Positions 9,170 to 17,164 of a stretch of 64,000 nucleotides of DNA are shown here, in pieces. The notes under the pieces are model-generated. The model saw only the letters and a program-made list of their open reading frames with translations, ran no database searches and was not told where the DNA came from. The translations under genes and the position numbers were made by a program. The stretch lies in contig NZ_MWLM01000054.1 in the NCBI RefSeq assembly GCF_002198665.1, positions 46,764 through 110,763 on the forward strand. Direction: 5' to 3'. The first letter of the stretch is position 1, and every line of letters begins with the position of its first letter. Origin of the DNA: Novosphingobium sp. B 225 (lineage in GTDB: Bacteria > Pseudomonadota > Alphaproteobacteria > Sphingomonadales > Sphingomonadaceae).

Positions 9170-9215
9170 CGCCGGTTTGATCACCGCACATGCACCTTCG
9201 GGCTGAGATTGATTG

Positions 9216-9249
9216 ACCAATGTCGCTAGATTATGGCACAACCAATGTC
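9216..9249. promoter_or_regulatory. Direct repeats in the divergent TetR / sulfatase-operon promoter region
   Basis: ACCAATGTC occurs at 9216-9224 and again at 9241-9249, 25 bp apart, with the TATGGCA half site between them. The region lies between the divergently transcribed TetR gene and the operon starting at 9279. It may hold operator or promoter elements; no function is proven. Confidence 0.3.
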
Positions 9250-9278
9250 AATTGAGTCGGGAATGGGGAGTGGGCGGG

Positions 9279-9908
9279 ATGACGCCGTGGATGATCTGGA
9301 TCGCAGCATTGGCCGCCTATGTCCTGTTTCGGCTGTGGTATGACAATTGGTCAGGTCCGCTCAAACCGGCTGAAGTCGATGCCTTTCTGGCCAAAATGGC
9401 AGGCCGCTATGAAGGCACCGGCAACAGCCCGGGAATGATGCGCGCATTTCTGGAAGCCGATGATGGCCGCGAATTCGTGATGCTCAATCTGGTCAAGGCG
9501 CAGATGGACCAGGTCAGGGATCCGGCCAGCGGCGAAATGATCCAGGGGTTCGAACTGCTCAAACGCTATTCCAAGCGCTTCATGCCCGTGCTGTTCCGCA
9601 ATGGCGGCCACCCCGGGATGGTTGGCCGCAAGGTTGGCGGCTATGTTGATGCCTGGAATACCGAGCCCGATCCCGGCTGGACGATCTTCGGCCTGATGCG
9701 ATACCGCAGCCGCCGGGACATGATGAAGCTGGCGCTGGACCCGTCGTTCATGGATGCCCACCCGGAAAAGATACTGGGCACGCTGGCCACCTTTTCCTTC
9801 CCGACCCAGCGGGTGGTTTCGTTCTATGTCAGTCCGCGCGTAACCGTGGCGCTGGCGCTGGCGCTGGCCGCCGCGCTGGGCCACCTGGCATTGCTGACAT
9901 TCAGTTGA
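9279..9908 (+). CDS. Membrane-anchored protein with a possible dimeric alpha/beta-barrel domain
   Basis: A 209-residue protein of no recognised named family. An N-terminal hydrophobic segment (MTPWMIWIAALAAYVLFRLWY) and a C-terminal one (VALALALAAALGHLALL) flank a soluble middle part. That part contains EFVMLNLVKAQ, FELLKRYSKRFMPVLFRNGGHP and WTIFGLMRYRSRRDMMKLALDPSF, a pattern reminiscent of DUF1330/ABM-type ferredoxin-like folds. The frame is open from 9213, but the ATG at 9279 follows a purine-rich stretch (GGGGAGTGGGCGGG) and gives the membrane anchor. It is the first gene of a three-gene overlapping operon with a second membrane protein and a sulfatase. Confidence 0.7.
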   Translation: MTPWMIWIAALAAYVLFRLWYDNWSGPLKPAEVDAFLAKMAGRYEGTGNSPGMMRAFLEADDGREFVMLNLVKAQMDQVRDPASGEMIQGFELLKRYSKRFMPVLFRNGGHPGMVGRKVGGYVDAWNTEPDPGWTIFGLMRYRSRRDMMKLALDPSFMDAHPEKILGTLATFSFPTQRVVSFYVSPRVTVALALALAAALGHLALLTFS

Positions 9909-10363
9909 TGACCGCGCTGCTGCCACCCGGCACCAACCGCCAGTATCACGGCTCGCGTTATGCAGCCTGGTTTCTGGCGCTCTACGGGATCGGCTGGACC
10001 GTGCCGGGGATGATCCACAGCTTCCTGCCCGATGGCGGTGCGGGCACGATTGCCGGGCTCGACCTTAGTCACAATCGCGGGTTGATTCTGGGCCTGTTTG
10101 CCTGGGCTGGCGCGACGCAGATTGCCCACGGCATTGTGACGCTGATTGTCGCTCTGTTCTATCGCTCGCTGGTGCCGCTATTCCTTTTGGTCAGCCTGCT
10201 GGAACGCAGCTTGCTGAGCTGGTCGGCCTGGATTGGCGCAGGGAAAGCCGGTGGTCACCATCCGCCCGAACACTATGCCAGCCTGGTTCTGGTGCCGGTG
10301 ATCCTGCTGTTCCTGGCGCTCGCCCTGCGGCCTGCCGCAAATCAATCCAGAGGCCTGCAATGA
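9908..10363 (+). CDS. Small integral membrane protein, unknown function
   Basis: A 151-residue hydrophobic protein with about four predicted membrane segments (AAWFLALYGIGWTVPGMI; GLILGLFAWAGATQIAHGIV; LVPLFLLVSLLERSLLSW; ASLVLVPVILLFLALAL). No family is recognised. Its ATG overlaps the stop of the preceding gene (TGATG) and its stop overlaps the sulfatase start (ATGA), so the three proteins are translationally coupled and probably work on the same process at the membrane. Confidence 0.75.
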   Translation: MTALLPPGTNRQYHGSRYAAWFLALYGIGWTVPGMIHSFLPDGGAGTIAGLDLSHNRGLILGLFAWAGATQIAHGIVTLIVALFYRSLVPLFLLVSLLERSLLSWSAWIGAGKAGGHHPPEHYASLVLVPVILLFLALALRPAANQSRGLQ

Positions 10364-11991
10364 CCCGCAAGCTGAAATGGCTCGGCGCGGCAGCGCTGGT
10401 GATCGGCGCGGGCTATCTCGGCCTGCAGAAATACGGGATCTACATTCCTGGCAAGCTTGCGGAACTGCGTGAACCGATTGCGGAAAACCATCCGGTTGCC
10501 TGGGCGCGCGGCCCGGCCCAGCCGCCGCGTGGTGAACGTCCGCCCAATGTGATCCTGATTGTCGCAGACGATCTGGGGATGAACGACATCTCGCTCTATG
10601 GCGGCGGCGTGGCTGGTGGGGCGGTGCCGACGCCCAATATCGATTCCATCGCCAGACAGGGCGTCAGCTTTGCCAACGGCTATGCCGCCAATGCCACCTG
10701 CTCGCCATCGCGCGCAGCCCTGATGACCGGGCGTTACCCGACCCGCTTTGGCTTTGAATTCACCGCCGTCCCGGCCGCTTTCGTGGGCAATATGGCGCAT
10801 GCCGGCACCAATCAGCTCTATCCGGCGATCTATCACAAGGAACTCAACCACGATCTGCCCGCCTATGCCGATATGGGCGTGCCGCATGATCAGATCATGC
10901 TGCCTGAAATCCTGAAGCCGCGCGGATATCACACGGTCCACATTGGCAAATGGCATCTGGGTGAAGCCCAGCCGCTGCGCCCGACCTCGCAGGGGTTTGA
11001 CGAAAGTCTGGGGCTGCGCGCAGGCGGCGGAATGTACGCCGCCAAGGGCGATGGGCAGGTGGTTGACGCGAAGCTGCCGTGGGATCCGATCGACCGGTTC
11101 CTGTGGGCCAACCTGCCCTATTCGGTCCATTGGGGCGATGATCAGCGGTTTCGACCCAAGGGCCATCTGACCGACTATTTCACCGACAATGCGATCGCTG
11201 CGATCGATGCCAACAAGAACCGCCCGTTCTTCATGTACCTGGCCTATAATGCGCCGCACACTCCGTTGCAGGCGACCAGGGCAGACTATGATGCGCTGCC
11301 GCAGATCAAGGATCACACCCAGCGGGTTTACGGCGCGATGATCCGCCAGCTGGACCGGCGGATCGGCGACGTGCTGCAGAAACTGAAGGATACCGGGATC
11401 GATCAGAACACGCTGGTGATCTTCACCAGCGACAATGGCGGGGCCTGGTATGCCGGGATACCCGATCTCAACAAGCCGTATCGCGGGTTCAAGGGAACCT
11501 TCTTTGAAGGCGGCATTCACGTGCCGTTGCTGATGCGCTGGCCGGGCCATATTGCTCCGGGAACGGTGCGCAGCGACACGGCCCAGCACCTTGACATGTT
11601 CGCCACGATTGCCGCAGCCGCAGGCGCACAGATGCCGGGTGACCGGGTGATGGACAGTTTCAACCTGCTGGGCAGCGGGCCCCGGCGCGATGTCACTTTC
11701 TGGCGTTCGGGCGATTACCGCGTGGTCCGCGCGGGTGACTGGAAGCTGCAAGTGTCAAAGCGGCCGGACAAGGTCTGGCTGTTCAACCTTGCCAGCGATC
11801 CGACCGAGCAAGTCAATCTCGCCGGTCAGCAACCGGCGCGCGTTGCCCAGCTGCGCAAGTTGATCGAAGATCAGAATGCGCCGATGCCAAAGCCGCTCTG
11901 GCCCGGTTTGCTCGAAGCCCCGATCCGGATCGATGTTCCGCTCAATGCGCCGTGGCAGGGGGATCAGGAATATGTCTACTGGGCCAACTGA
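10360..11991 (+). CDS. Sulfatase (formylglycine-dependent, arylsulfatase-type)
   Basis: A 543-residue sulfatase hydrolysing a sulfate ester or sulfamate. The formylglycine signature is CSPSRAALMTGR starting at C114. Metal-binding Asp residues are in VADDLG (D70, D71) and in FTSDNGG later in the chain. An N-terminal hydrophobic helix (WLGAAALVIGAGYLGL) suggests membrane anchoring or export. Cys-type sulfatases need a formylglycine-generating enzyme, and none is encoded here. The gene is last in the operon with two membrane proteins. The substrate is unknown; sulfated aromatics, steroids or polysaccharides are all possible for this family. Confidence 0.92.
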   Translation: MTRKLKWLGAAALVIGAGYLGLQKYGIYIPGKLAELREPIAENHPVAWARGPAQPPRGERPPNVILIVADDLGMNDISLYGGGVAGGAVPTPNIDSIARQGVSFANGYAANATCSPSRAALMTGRYPTRFGFEFTAVPAAFVGNMAHAGTNQLYPAIYHKELNHDLPAYADMGVPHDQIMLPEILKPRGYHTVHIGKWHLGEAQPLRPTSQGFDESLGLRAGGGMYAAKGDGQVVDAKLPWDPIDRFLWANLPYSVHWGDDQRFRPKGHLTDYFTDNAIAAIDANKNRPFFMYLAYNAPHTPLQATRADYDALPQIKDHTQRVYGAMIRQLDRRIGDVLQKLKDTGIDQNTLVIFTSDNGGAWYAGIPDLNKPYRGFKGTFFEGGIHVPLLMRWPGHIAPGTVRSDTAQHLDMFATIAAAAGAQMPGDRVMDSFNLLGSGPRRDVTFWRSGDYRVVRAGDWKLQVSKRPDKVWLFNLASDPTEQVNLAGQQPARVAQLRKLIEDQNAPMPKPLWPGLLEAPIRIDVPLNAPWQGDQEYVYWAN

Positions 11992-12013
11992 TCGCGCGGT
12001 TCGCGGCGCGGTC

Positions 12014-12040
12014 TGCCCGGGCAAAAGCTTGACCCGGGCA
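12014..12040. terminator. Hairpin downstream of the sulfatase gene
   Basis: TGCCCGGG and CCCGGGCA form a perfect 8-bp stem with an 11-nt loop about 20 bp after the sulfatase stop. There is no T-run, so it is at best a weak or Rho-assisted terminator. The remaining 190 bp to the fructokinase end hold only a short tandem repeat of CGTGTCAAC near 12190. Confidence 0.35.
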
Positions 12041-12227
12041 ATGGCCGTGGCTGCTGTCGCGGCTTGATTTTCCTACATCCCGGCAAAGTGTTACAAGCCG
12101 ATTCGCTCTTTGAAATTGTCGATCCAGCCCCTTCCACTGGCCCCTTTGGCAAGGACCGCCGGGGGGTGGGGGAAACTTTGCCCAGAACAGTGTCAACCGT
12201 GTCAACCGTGTGACCTTTGGCCCCGGT

Positions 12228-13124
12228 TCAGCCCAGCGCCTGCCGCCCCAGTGCGATCGCGCCGGTGATCCCGGCATCGTCGCCCAGACCCGGACCAACG
12301 ATGTAGCGTTCCAGCCCGGGATCGAGCTGCGGGGCCTTGATATAGCCTGCCAGCCGCGCCTCGGTCGCTTTGCGCAGTGCGGGGATCAGGCCCGGGGTCT
12401 TCATCACCCCGCCGCCAAAGATCAGCCGGTCGGGCATGTGCAGCAAGACCAGGCTGACCGCCAGCTGCGCGACATAGCCGGCGATCAGTTCAACCTTGTC
12501 GGACGGACTGCCAAGCTCGGACAGGCTCTGCCCCCAGCGGCCCTTGATCGCCGGGCCCGCTGCCAGCCCTTCCAGGCAATCGTGGTGATAGGGGCAGAAC
12601 CCGGCATAGGGGTCTGCCGTCCGGTCGTGCGGCACGGGGATGTGGCCGCTCTCGAAGTGCGAAAAGCCCATCAGCGACTTGCCGTCGCGCAGCACCCCGG
12701 TGCCCACCCCGGTGCCGACCGTGGTATAGGCCAGCGTCCGGCAGCCTTGCCCCGCGCCGGCCTGCCATTCACCCAGCGCCGCGCCGTTGACATCGGTATC
12801 GACCACGATCGGCGCACCGAACCGGCCCAGCACATCGTGAAACCGCGCGCCTGACCAGCCGGGTTTGGGTGTGGTGGTGAAAGTGCCATAGCCGGGCGAT
12901 GCCGGGTCAATGTCAATCGGACCGAAGCTCGCCACCCCGAACGCCGCGATCGGGCCGTGCGCGGCGCTTGCCTGTCCGAAAAACGCGGCCAGCGCGGGAA
13001 AGCAAGTGGCGGGCGTTTCGGTAGGGATCCGCTCGCGCGCCAGCACCGTCCCATCCGCGCGCGCCAGAGCGACGACGAATTTCGTCCCGCCAGCCTCGAT
13101 TGCCCCAATCAGTTGCTCCGCCAT
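12228..13124 (-). CDS. ROK-family fructokinase
   Basis: A 298-residue sugar kinase of the ROK family, most like fructokinases (ScrK/Mak type), which phosphorylate fructose to fructose 6-phosphate with ATP. Visible features are the N-terminal phosphate loop GAIEAGGTKF, IVVDTDVNGAALGEW, TVGTGVGTGV and the zinc-type segment CPYHHDCLEGLAAGPA. The start at 13124 is chosen because the AGGAGG ribosome binding site lies between it and a more upstream in-frame ATG. It is a single leftward gene divergent from the TetR gene at 13289, with no sugar transporter nearby. Confidence 0.88.
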   Translation of the reverse strand: MAEQLIGAIEAGGTKFVVALARADGTVLARERIPTETPATCFPALAAFFGQASAAHGPIAAFGVASFGPIDIDPASPGYGTFTTTPKPGWSGARFHDVLGRFGAPIVVDTDVNGAALGEWQAGAGQGCRTLAYTTVGTGVGTGVLRDGKSLMGFSHFESGHIPVPHDRTADPYAGFCPYHHDCLEGLAAGPAIKGRWGQSLSELGSPSDKVELIAGYVAQLAVSLVLLHMPDRLIFGGGVMKTPGLIPALRKATEARLAGYIKAPQLDPGLERYIVGPGLGDDAGITGAIALGRQALG

Positions 13125-13288
13125 GGTCAGTCCGTCCTCCTGTCTGCGCGTGGCTGGTGTCATCAAGCAGCGATTTGGCGCGGGTGCAAATGCCGCAATC
13201 GAATTCAACCGGGCAGTCTGGCCATGACCATCCCGGATAATGCTGCCGTGCGGCTTGACCTTGGCGCTTGCCGGGCTACTTCACACCC

Positions 13289-13939
13289 ATGGTACATGAA
13301 CCCGCCAGCGCCGGATCGCGCCGCAAGCAGGAAGCGCTCGAAACCCGCGAGAACATTCTGGAAGTCGCGACCCGCGAATATGCGGACAAGGGTCTGGCCG
13401 GGGCCCGGATTGACGAGATCGCGGAAAAGACCAATTCGTCAAAGCGGATGATCTATTACTATTTCGGCGGCAAGGACGAACTCTACCGCGCCGTTCTTGA
13501 ACGCGCCTACGCCCGGATCCGCGCGCAGGAACAGGCCGCGCAGTTTGAGGAATTGCAGCCCGAGGAAGCGCTGCGGGCCGTTGTCGGGCACAATTTCGAC
13601 TATCACTTCGAACACCCCGAATTCGTGCGCCTGGTGATGAACGAAAACGTTCACCACGGCGAACATATTGCCCAGATCGAAAGCATGAAGCAGCGCAACC
13701 AGAGCGCGATCGAACAGCTCCGCGCGATCCTGGTCAAAGGGGTGGAGCAGGGGGTGTTCCGGCCCGGAATTGACCCGGTCGATCTGCACACCACGATCTC
13801 CGCGCTCAGCTTTTACAACGTGTCGAACCGCCATACGTTCCAGCACAATTTCGGGGTCGATTTCGCCGCTCCGGCCGTGCGCGCCAAGCGCCGCGAACAG
13901 ATTATCGACTGTGTGCTGGGCTGGGTCCGTCGGCACTAG
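13289..13939 (+). CDS. TetR family regulator, candidate regulator of the quinate/shikimate locus
   Basis: About 216 residues. The N-terminal TetR domain is clear (TRENILEVATREYADKGLAGARIDEIAEKTNSSKRMIYYYFGGKDELYRAVLERAY). The C-terminal half (YHFEHPEFVRLVMNENVHHGEHIAQIES) resembles TetR proteins that often control aromatic or ester catabolism. The ATG at 13289 is used; a TTG seven codons earlier is possible. It stands 95 bp before the esterase operon on the same strand. The 11-mer GGTACATGAAC over its own start (13291-13301) also occurs in reverse in the operator-like region before the TonB receptor (18783-18793), which hints at autoregulation. Confidence 0.87.
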   Translation: MVHEPASAGSRRKQEALETRENILEVATREYADKGLAGARIDEIAEKTNSSKRMIYYYFGGKDELYRAVLERAYARIRAQEQAAQFEELQPEEALRAVVGHNFDYHFEHPEFVRLVMNENVHHGEHIAQIESMKQRNQSAIEQLRAILVKGVEQGVFRPGIDPVDLHTTISALSFYNVSNRHTFQHNFGVDFAAPAVRAKRREQIIDCVLGWVRRH

Positions 13940-13996
13940 GCCGGGCTGATTGAGAAAGGGAGCGAAGCCGCGGGCTTGCTCCCGGCGCAAAGGTGT

Positions 13997-14010
13997 GTAC
14001 GAACTGGTAC
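13997..14010. promoter_or_regulatory. Operator-like motif, site A (esterase operon)
   Basis: GTACGAACTGGTAC, reverse complement GTACCAGTTCGTAC, lies 24 bp before the alpha/beta-hydrolase start. It shares ACCAGTTNGTNC with sites at 16635-16646 and 18775-18786, and its GTAC ends are inverted repeats as expected for a dimeric regulator. The nearby TetR protein is the proposed ligand (inference). Confidence 0.55.
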
Positions 14011-14033
14011 GCATAATTTTGGTGGAGGAATCG

Positions 14034-15023
14034 ATGCGGGCATTCATTCTTGGCCTGGCAGCACTGGCGCTGCTGGGCGGCGCGGCCCAGGCGGCAGAGC
14101 GGCAATTCCCGGTGGATGCCGCGCCGGTGCTGGAAGATCGCTATCCGGCACAGGTAACCAAGTGGCCCGGCGGGGTGACCAGCCTGGCCGATGTGACCTA
14201 TGCCACGGTCACCGGCTATCGCCCGATGGTGGTCGATATCTACATGCCGCCGAAAAAGGGCGGGCCCAAGCCGCTGATCCTCTACATCCACGGCGGCGGC
14301 TGGATCGGCGGGCATACCCGCCATTCCGGCGCGCTGGCGAACTTCCCGGCGGCGCTGGCCAAATTGGCGAGCGAGGGCTTCGTGGTCGCCAGTCTGGAAT
14401 ACCGGCTGGCCGATGAAGCGCGCTTTCCCGCGCAGTTGCAGGATGCGCGCTCGGCATTGCGCTTCCTCAAGGGCAATGCGGCGAAGTACGGGATCGATCC
14501 CGCCCGCACCGGCCTGTGGGGCGGATCGGCCGGGGGGCATCTGGCGGCGCTGACCGGGCTGACCTGCGGGGTGGGCTACCTCGATCCGGCTGGCACCAAG
14601 GCCGCAGCGGGCAGCGAATGCGCTCAGGCGGTGGTGACCTGGTACGGAGTGTTCGATTTCGCCGCGCTTTCGGCGGGCCGCCCGGGCGGGGTCGATTCTG
14701 CCGGAGCGCGGCTGCTGGGCTGTAACGGGGCCTGCCAGCCCGAAAGCCTCGCGCTTGTCAGCCCGGTGACTTACATCGATGCCAAGGATCCGCCGTTCCT
14801 GCTGATCCACGGTGATGAGGACAAGGTGGTCCCCGCGGCGCAATCGCATCTGGCCGAGGCCCGGCTCAAGACCGCCGGGGTGCCGGTGCAGAGCATCTTC
14901 ATCCCCGGTGTGGACCACAGCTTCATCGGCAAGACTGCCCCGGAAACCCGCACCGCGACACTGCGGGCCGTCAACGCGACGTTCGACTTCTTCCACCAGC
15001 AGCTCGATCGCCCCGCGAAGTAA
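14034..15023 (+). CDS. Exported alpha/beta hydrolase, carboxylesterase-like
   Basis: A 329-residue secreted esterase. The signal peptide is MRAFILGLAALALLGGAAQA. The oxyanion-hole segment is HGGGWIGG at about 86-93, the nucleophile elbow GGSAGG places Ser165, the acid lies in HGDED (about 261-263), and the catalytic His is H295 (GVDHSF). This hormone-sensitive-lipase/BD-FAE-like pattern is common among acyl and feruloyl esterases. The start follows GGAGG by 6 nt; the upstream open frame has no support. It is first of two esterase genes (10-bp gap). Given the neighbouring quinate/shikimate enzymes, it may release these acids from plant hydroxycinnamate esters. That substrate is inferred from context only. 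Confidence 0.87.
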   Translation: MRAFILGLAALALLGGAAQAAERQFPVDAAPVLEDRYPAQVTKWPGGVTSLADVTYATVTGYRPMVVDIYMPPKKGGPKPLILYIHGGGWIGGHTRHSGALANFPAALAKLASEGFVVASLEYRLADEARFPAQLQDARSALRFLKGNAAKYGIDPARTGLWGGSAGGHLAALTGLTCGVGYLDPAGTKAAAGSECAQAVVTWYGVFDFAALSAGRPGGVDSAGARLLGCNGACQPESLALVSPVTYIDAKDPPFLLIHGDEDKVVPAAQSHLAEARLKTAGVPVQSIFIPGVDHSFIGKTAPETRTATLRAVNATFDFFHQQLDRPAK

Positions 15024-15033
15024 GGCTGCCAGA

Positions 15034-16614
15034 GTGCTGCGCTATCTGATCCTGCTGTTGGCCGTGCTGGCCAGCCCGCTGGCAGCCGATCCGGTCCGGA
15101 TCGAAGGCGGGCAAATCGAGGGGCGGCAACTGGCCGACGGGGTGGACGGCTGGTTCGGCGTGCCGTTCGCCCGGCCGCCGCTGCGCGAACTGCGCTGGCG
15201 CGCCCCGCAGCGGGTCGAGCCGTGGCAGGGCGTCTATCATGCCGACCGGTTCGCACCGATGTGCCTGCAGCCGCTGCGCAGCCGGACGATGAACCACTAT
15301 TTCGGCAACGAAGCGATCAGCGAAGACTGCCTTTACCTCAACATCTGGGCCCCACGCGGTGCTGCGGGGCGGAAGCTGCCGGTGGTGGTCTGGGTCTATG
15401 GCGGAGCGTTCAATGTCGGTTCGGCCAGCATGGCCAATTACGGCGGGGCCAACCTGGCGCGCGAAGGGGTGGTCTATGTGTCGATCGCCTATCGGGTCGG
15501 GCCGCTCGGCTTTCTGGCCCACCCCGAACTGACCCGCGAGGGCGGGGGGCATTCGGGCAATTATGGCCTGATGGACCAGGTTGCCGGGCTCGAATGGATC
15601 CAGCGCAATATTGCGCAGTTCGGGGGTGATCCGGGCAATGTCACGGTGATGGGTCAGTCAGCAGGCTCGGCCTCGGTCGCGCTGTTGCAAATCAACCCAA
15701 AGGCCAAAGGACTGTTCCACAAGGCTGTGGGGATGAGCGTCAGTCCGTTCGGCCCGCTGGTTGGCCCGGTGCCGCTGGCGACGGGTGAGGAACAGGGGCT
15801 GGCGCTGCAAAAGGCGCTAGGTGCCACCGGGATCGAGGCGATGCGCGACCTGCCGGGGGATCGTGTGCTGGCCATCGCCGCCGGGGTTCCGCGCCACCCG
15901 ATCGTGATCGATGGCGCACAAGTTACCGGCAAGCCAGAGGCGGTCTTTGCCGCCCGGCAGCAGAACGACGTTGCGGTCATGCTGGGCTTCACCCGCGACG
16001 AACGCTTTGCCAGCCTAGGGCCGGTTGGCACTCTGGCGGAATACCAGGCGGCAGTGCGCAAGGCTTTTCCGCAGACCGCCGAACAGGTGCTGAAGGCCTA
16101 TCCGGCGAAGGACGATGCCGCCACTGCGCGCGCCGTGGTGGACATCACGCGCGACATGTCGGTCGGCAGCCAAATGTTCAACTGGGCCAGCGCCGCCGCG
16201 CGCAGCGGGACCAAGCCGGTCTGGGGCTATTTCTTCACCCGCCGCCAGCCCTATGCCCCCGGGATCACCTTTGTCGATCACGATCCGGCCACGGTCGGAG
16301 CCTACCACACCGGGGAAGTGCCCTATTTCCTGCGCAACCTGGATAGCCTGAACCTGTTCCGCCAGACGCGTGACTGGACCCCGATGGACCTGCAGTTGCG
16401 CGATACCATGTCGGGCCTGATCCTGTCCTTTGCCCGCAGCGGCGTGCCCCGGGCAGACTGGCCCCGGTTCGATCCGAAAGCGCCCAAGGTGCTGACGCTG
16501 GGGGAAGAGGTGAGAGTGATCGGCTGGCCAAACGTCGCAGCATTGCCGCTGCTGAGCGAGGCCGCGATATCTCCGCCAGATCGCCCTGCCGCCGCCGGCA
16601 GGGCGCGTGATTAG
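15034..16614 (+). CDS. Type-B carboxylesterase, exported
   Basis: A 526-residue carboxylesterase/cholinesterase-family enzyme, starting from GTG with a signal peptide (LRYLILLLAVLASPLAA). Family landmarks are GVPFARPPLRELRW, EDCLYLNIWAP, VVWVYGGAFNVGS, the nucleophile motif GQSAGS with Ser209, a Glu in the FTRDERF segment and His in GAYHTGEVPYF. It hydrolyses carboxylic esters outside the cytoplasm. It directly follows the first esterase under the same putative operator. Chlorogenate-type esterases exist in this family, which would fit the downstream quinate pathway, but the sequence alone does not show specificity. Confidence 0.9.
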   Translation: MLRYLILLLAVLASPLAADPVRIEGGQIEGRQLADGVDGWFGVPFARPPLRELRWRAPQRVEPWQGVYHADRFAPMCLQPLRSRTMNHYFGNEAISEDCLYLNIWAPRGAAGRKLPVVVWVYGGAFNVGSASMANYGGANLAREGVVYVSIAYRVGPLGFLAHPELTREGGGHSGNYGLMDQVAGLEWIQRNIAQFGGDPGNVTVMGQSAGSASVALLQINPKAKGLFHKAVGMSVSPFGPLVGPVPLATGEEQGLALQKALGATGIEAMRDLPGDRVLAIAAGVPRHPIVIDGAQVTGKPEAVFAARQQNDVAVMLGFTRDERFASLGPVGTLAEYQAAVRKAFPQTAEQVLKAYPAKDDAATARAVVDITRDMSVGSQMFNWASAAARSGTKPVWGYFFTRRQPYAPGITFVDHDPATVGAYHTGEVPYFLRNLDSLNLFRQTRDWTPMDLQLRDTMSGLILSFARSGVPRADWPRFDPKAPKVLTLGEEVRVIGWPNVAALPLLSEAAISPPDRPAAAGRARD

Positions 16615-16634
16615 GGCCCGAATTCGTTTTATTA

Positions 16635-16646
16635 ACCAGTTAGTAC
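16635..16646. promoter_or_regulatory. Operator-like motif, site B (aroQ-MFS operon)
   Basis: ACCAGTTAGTAC ends 62 bp before the aroQ start. It differs from site A at one position and from site C at one other. The distance to the start codon is almost identical to that of site C (62 bp), which supports a common regulatory role. Confidence 0.55.
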
Positions 16647-16708
16647 ATAAACTGGCTTGCAAGCGGATCGGTTCCGATTAAACCGGTACCCACGAAGCTG
16701 AGGGGATA

Positions 16709-17164
16709 ATGACGATGGGCCGCACGATTCTGGTGCTCAACGGGCCGAACCTGAACCTGCTGGGTGAACGGGAACCGGCGATCTATGGCCATGAAACCCT
16801 GGCCGATGTCGAAGCGGCATGCCGGGCCGTGGCGGAAGCAGAAGGCTATGCCATCGATTTCCGCCAGACCAATGCCGAACACGAAATGGTTGAATGGCTT
16901 CAAGCCGGGCGCAAAGGCATGGCCGGGATCGTGATCAATCCGGCAGCCTTCAGCTATGCTGCCTATCCGGTGCTCGATGCGATCAAGCTTGCCGATTGCC
17001 CGGTGATCGAAGTCCACATTTCCAACGTCCACCGGCGGGAAGAGGCCTGGCGATCCAAATCGATCATGACCCAGGTTTGCACGGGGATGATCACTGGGCT
17101 GGGCGTGCAAGGCTATGAACTGGCGGTGCGCCACGTGATCTGGCTGCGGGAACGCGGCAAGTGA
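16709..17164 (+). CDS. aroQ: Type II 3-dehydroquinate dehydratase, probably catabolic
   Basis: A 151-residue enzyme converting 3-dehydroquinate to 3-dehydroshikimate. Family motifs are NGPNLNLLGEREPAIYG (Arg21, Tyr26), FRQTNAEHEMVEWL, IVINPAA (Asn77) and EVHISNVHRRE (catalytic His103). One position is unusual: the second substrate-contacting His of the INPAAYSHTS segment is Tyr83 here (INPAAFSYAAY), with neighbouring changes. GAGGGG stands just upstream of the ATG. The gene overlaps the MFS transporter by 4 bp (GTGA) and sits between esterases and other shikimate-pathway-like genes, so a catabolic (quiB/qutE) role is more likely than chorismate synthesis. Confidence 0.9.
   Translation: MTMGRTILVLNGPNLNLLGEREPAIYGHETLADVEAACRAVAEAEGYAIDFRQTNAEHEMVEWLQAGRKGMAGIVINPAAFSYAAYPVLDAIKLADCPVIEVHISNVHRREEAWRSKSIMTQVCTGMITGLGVQGYELAVRHVIWLRERGK

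Noticed and set aside
12182..12212. Short tandem repeat of CGTGTCAAC as a possible CRISPR or iteron
   Set aside because: Only two to three 9-bp units without spacers, and no cas or rep gene near. It is a simple repeat.
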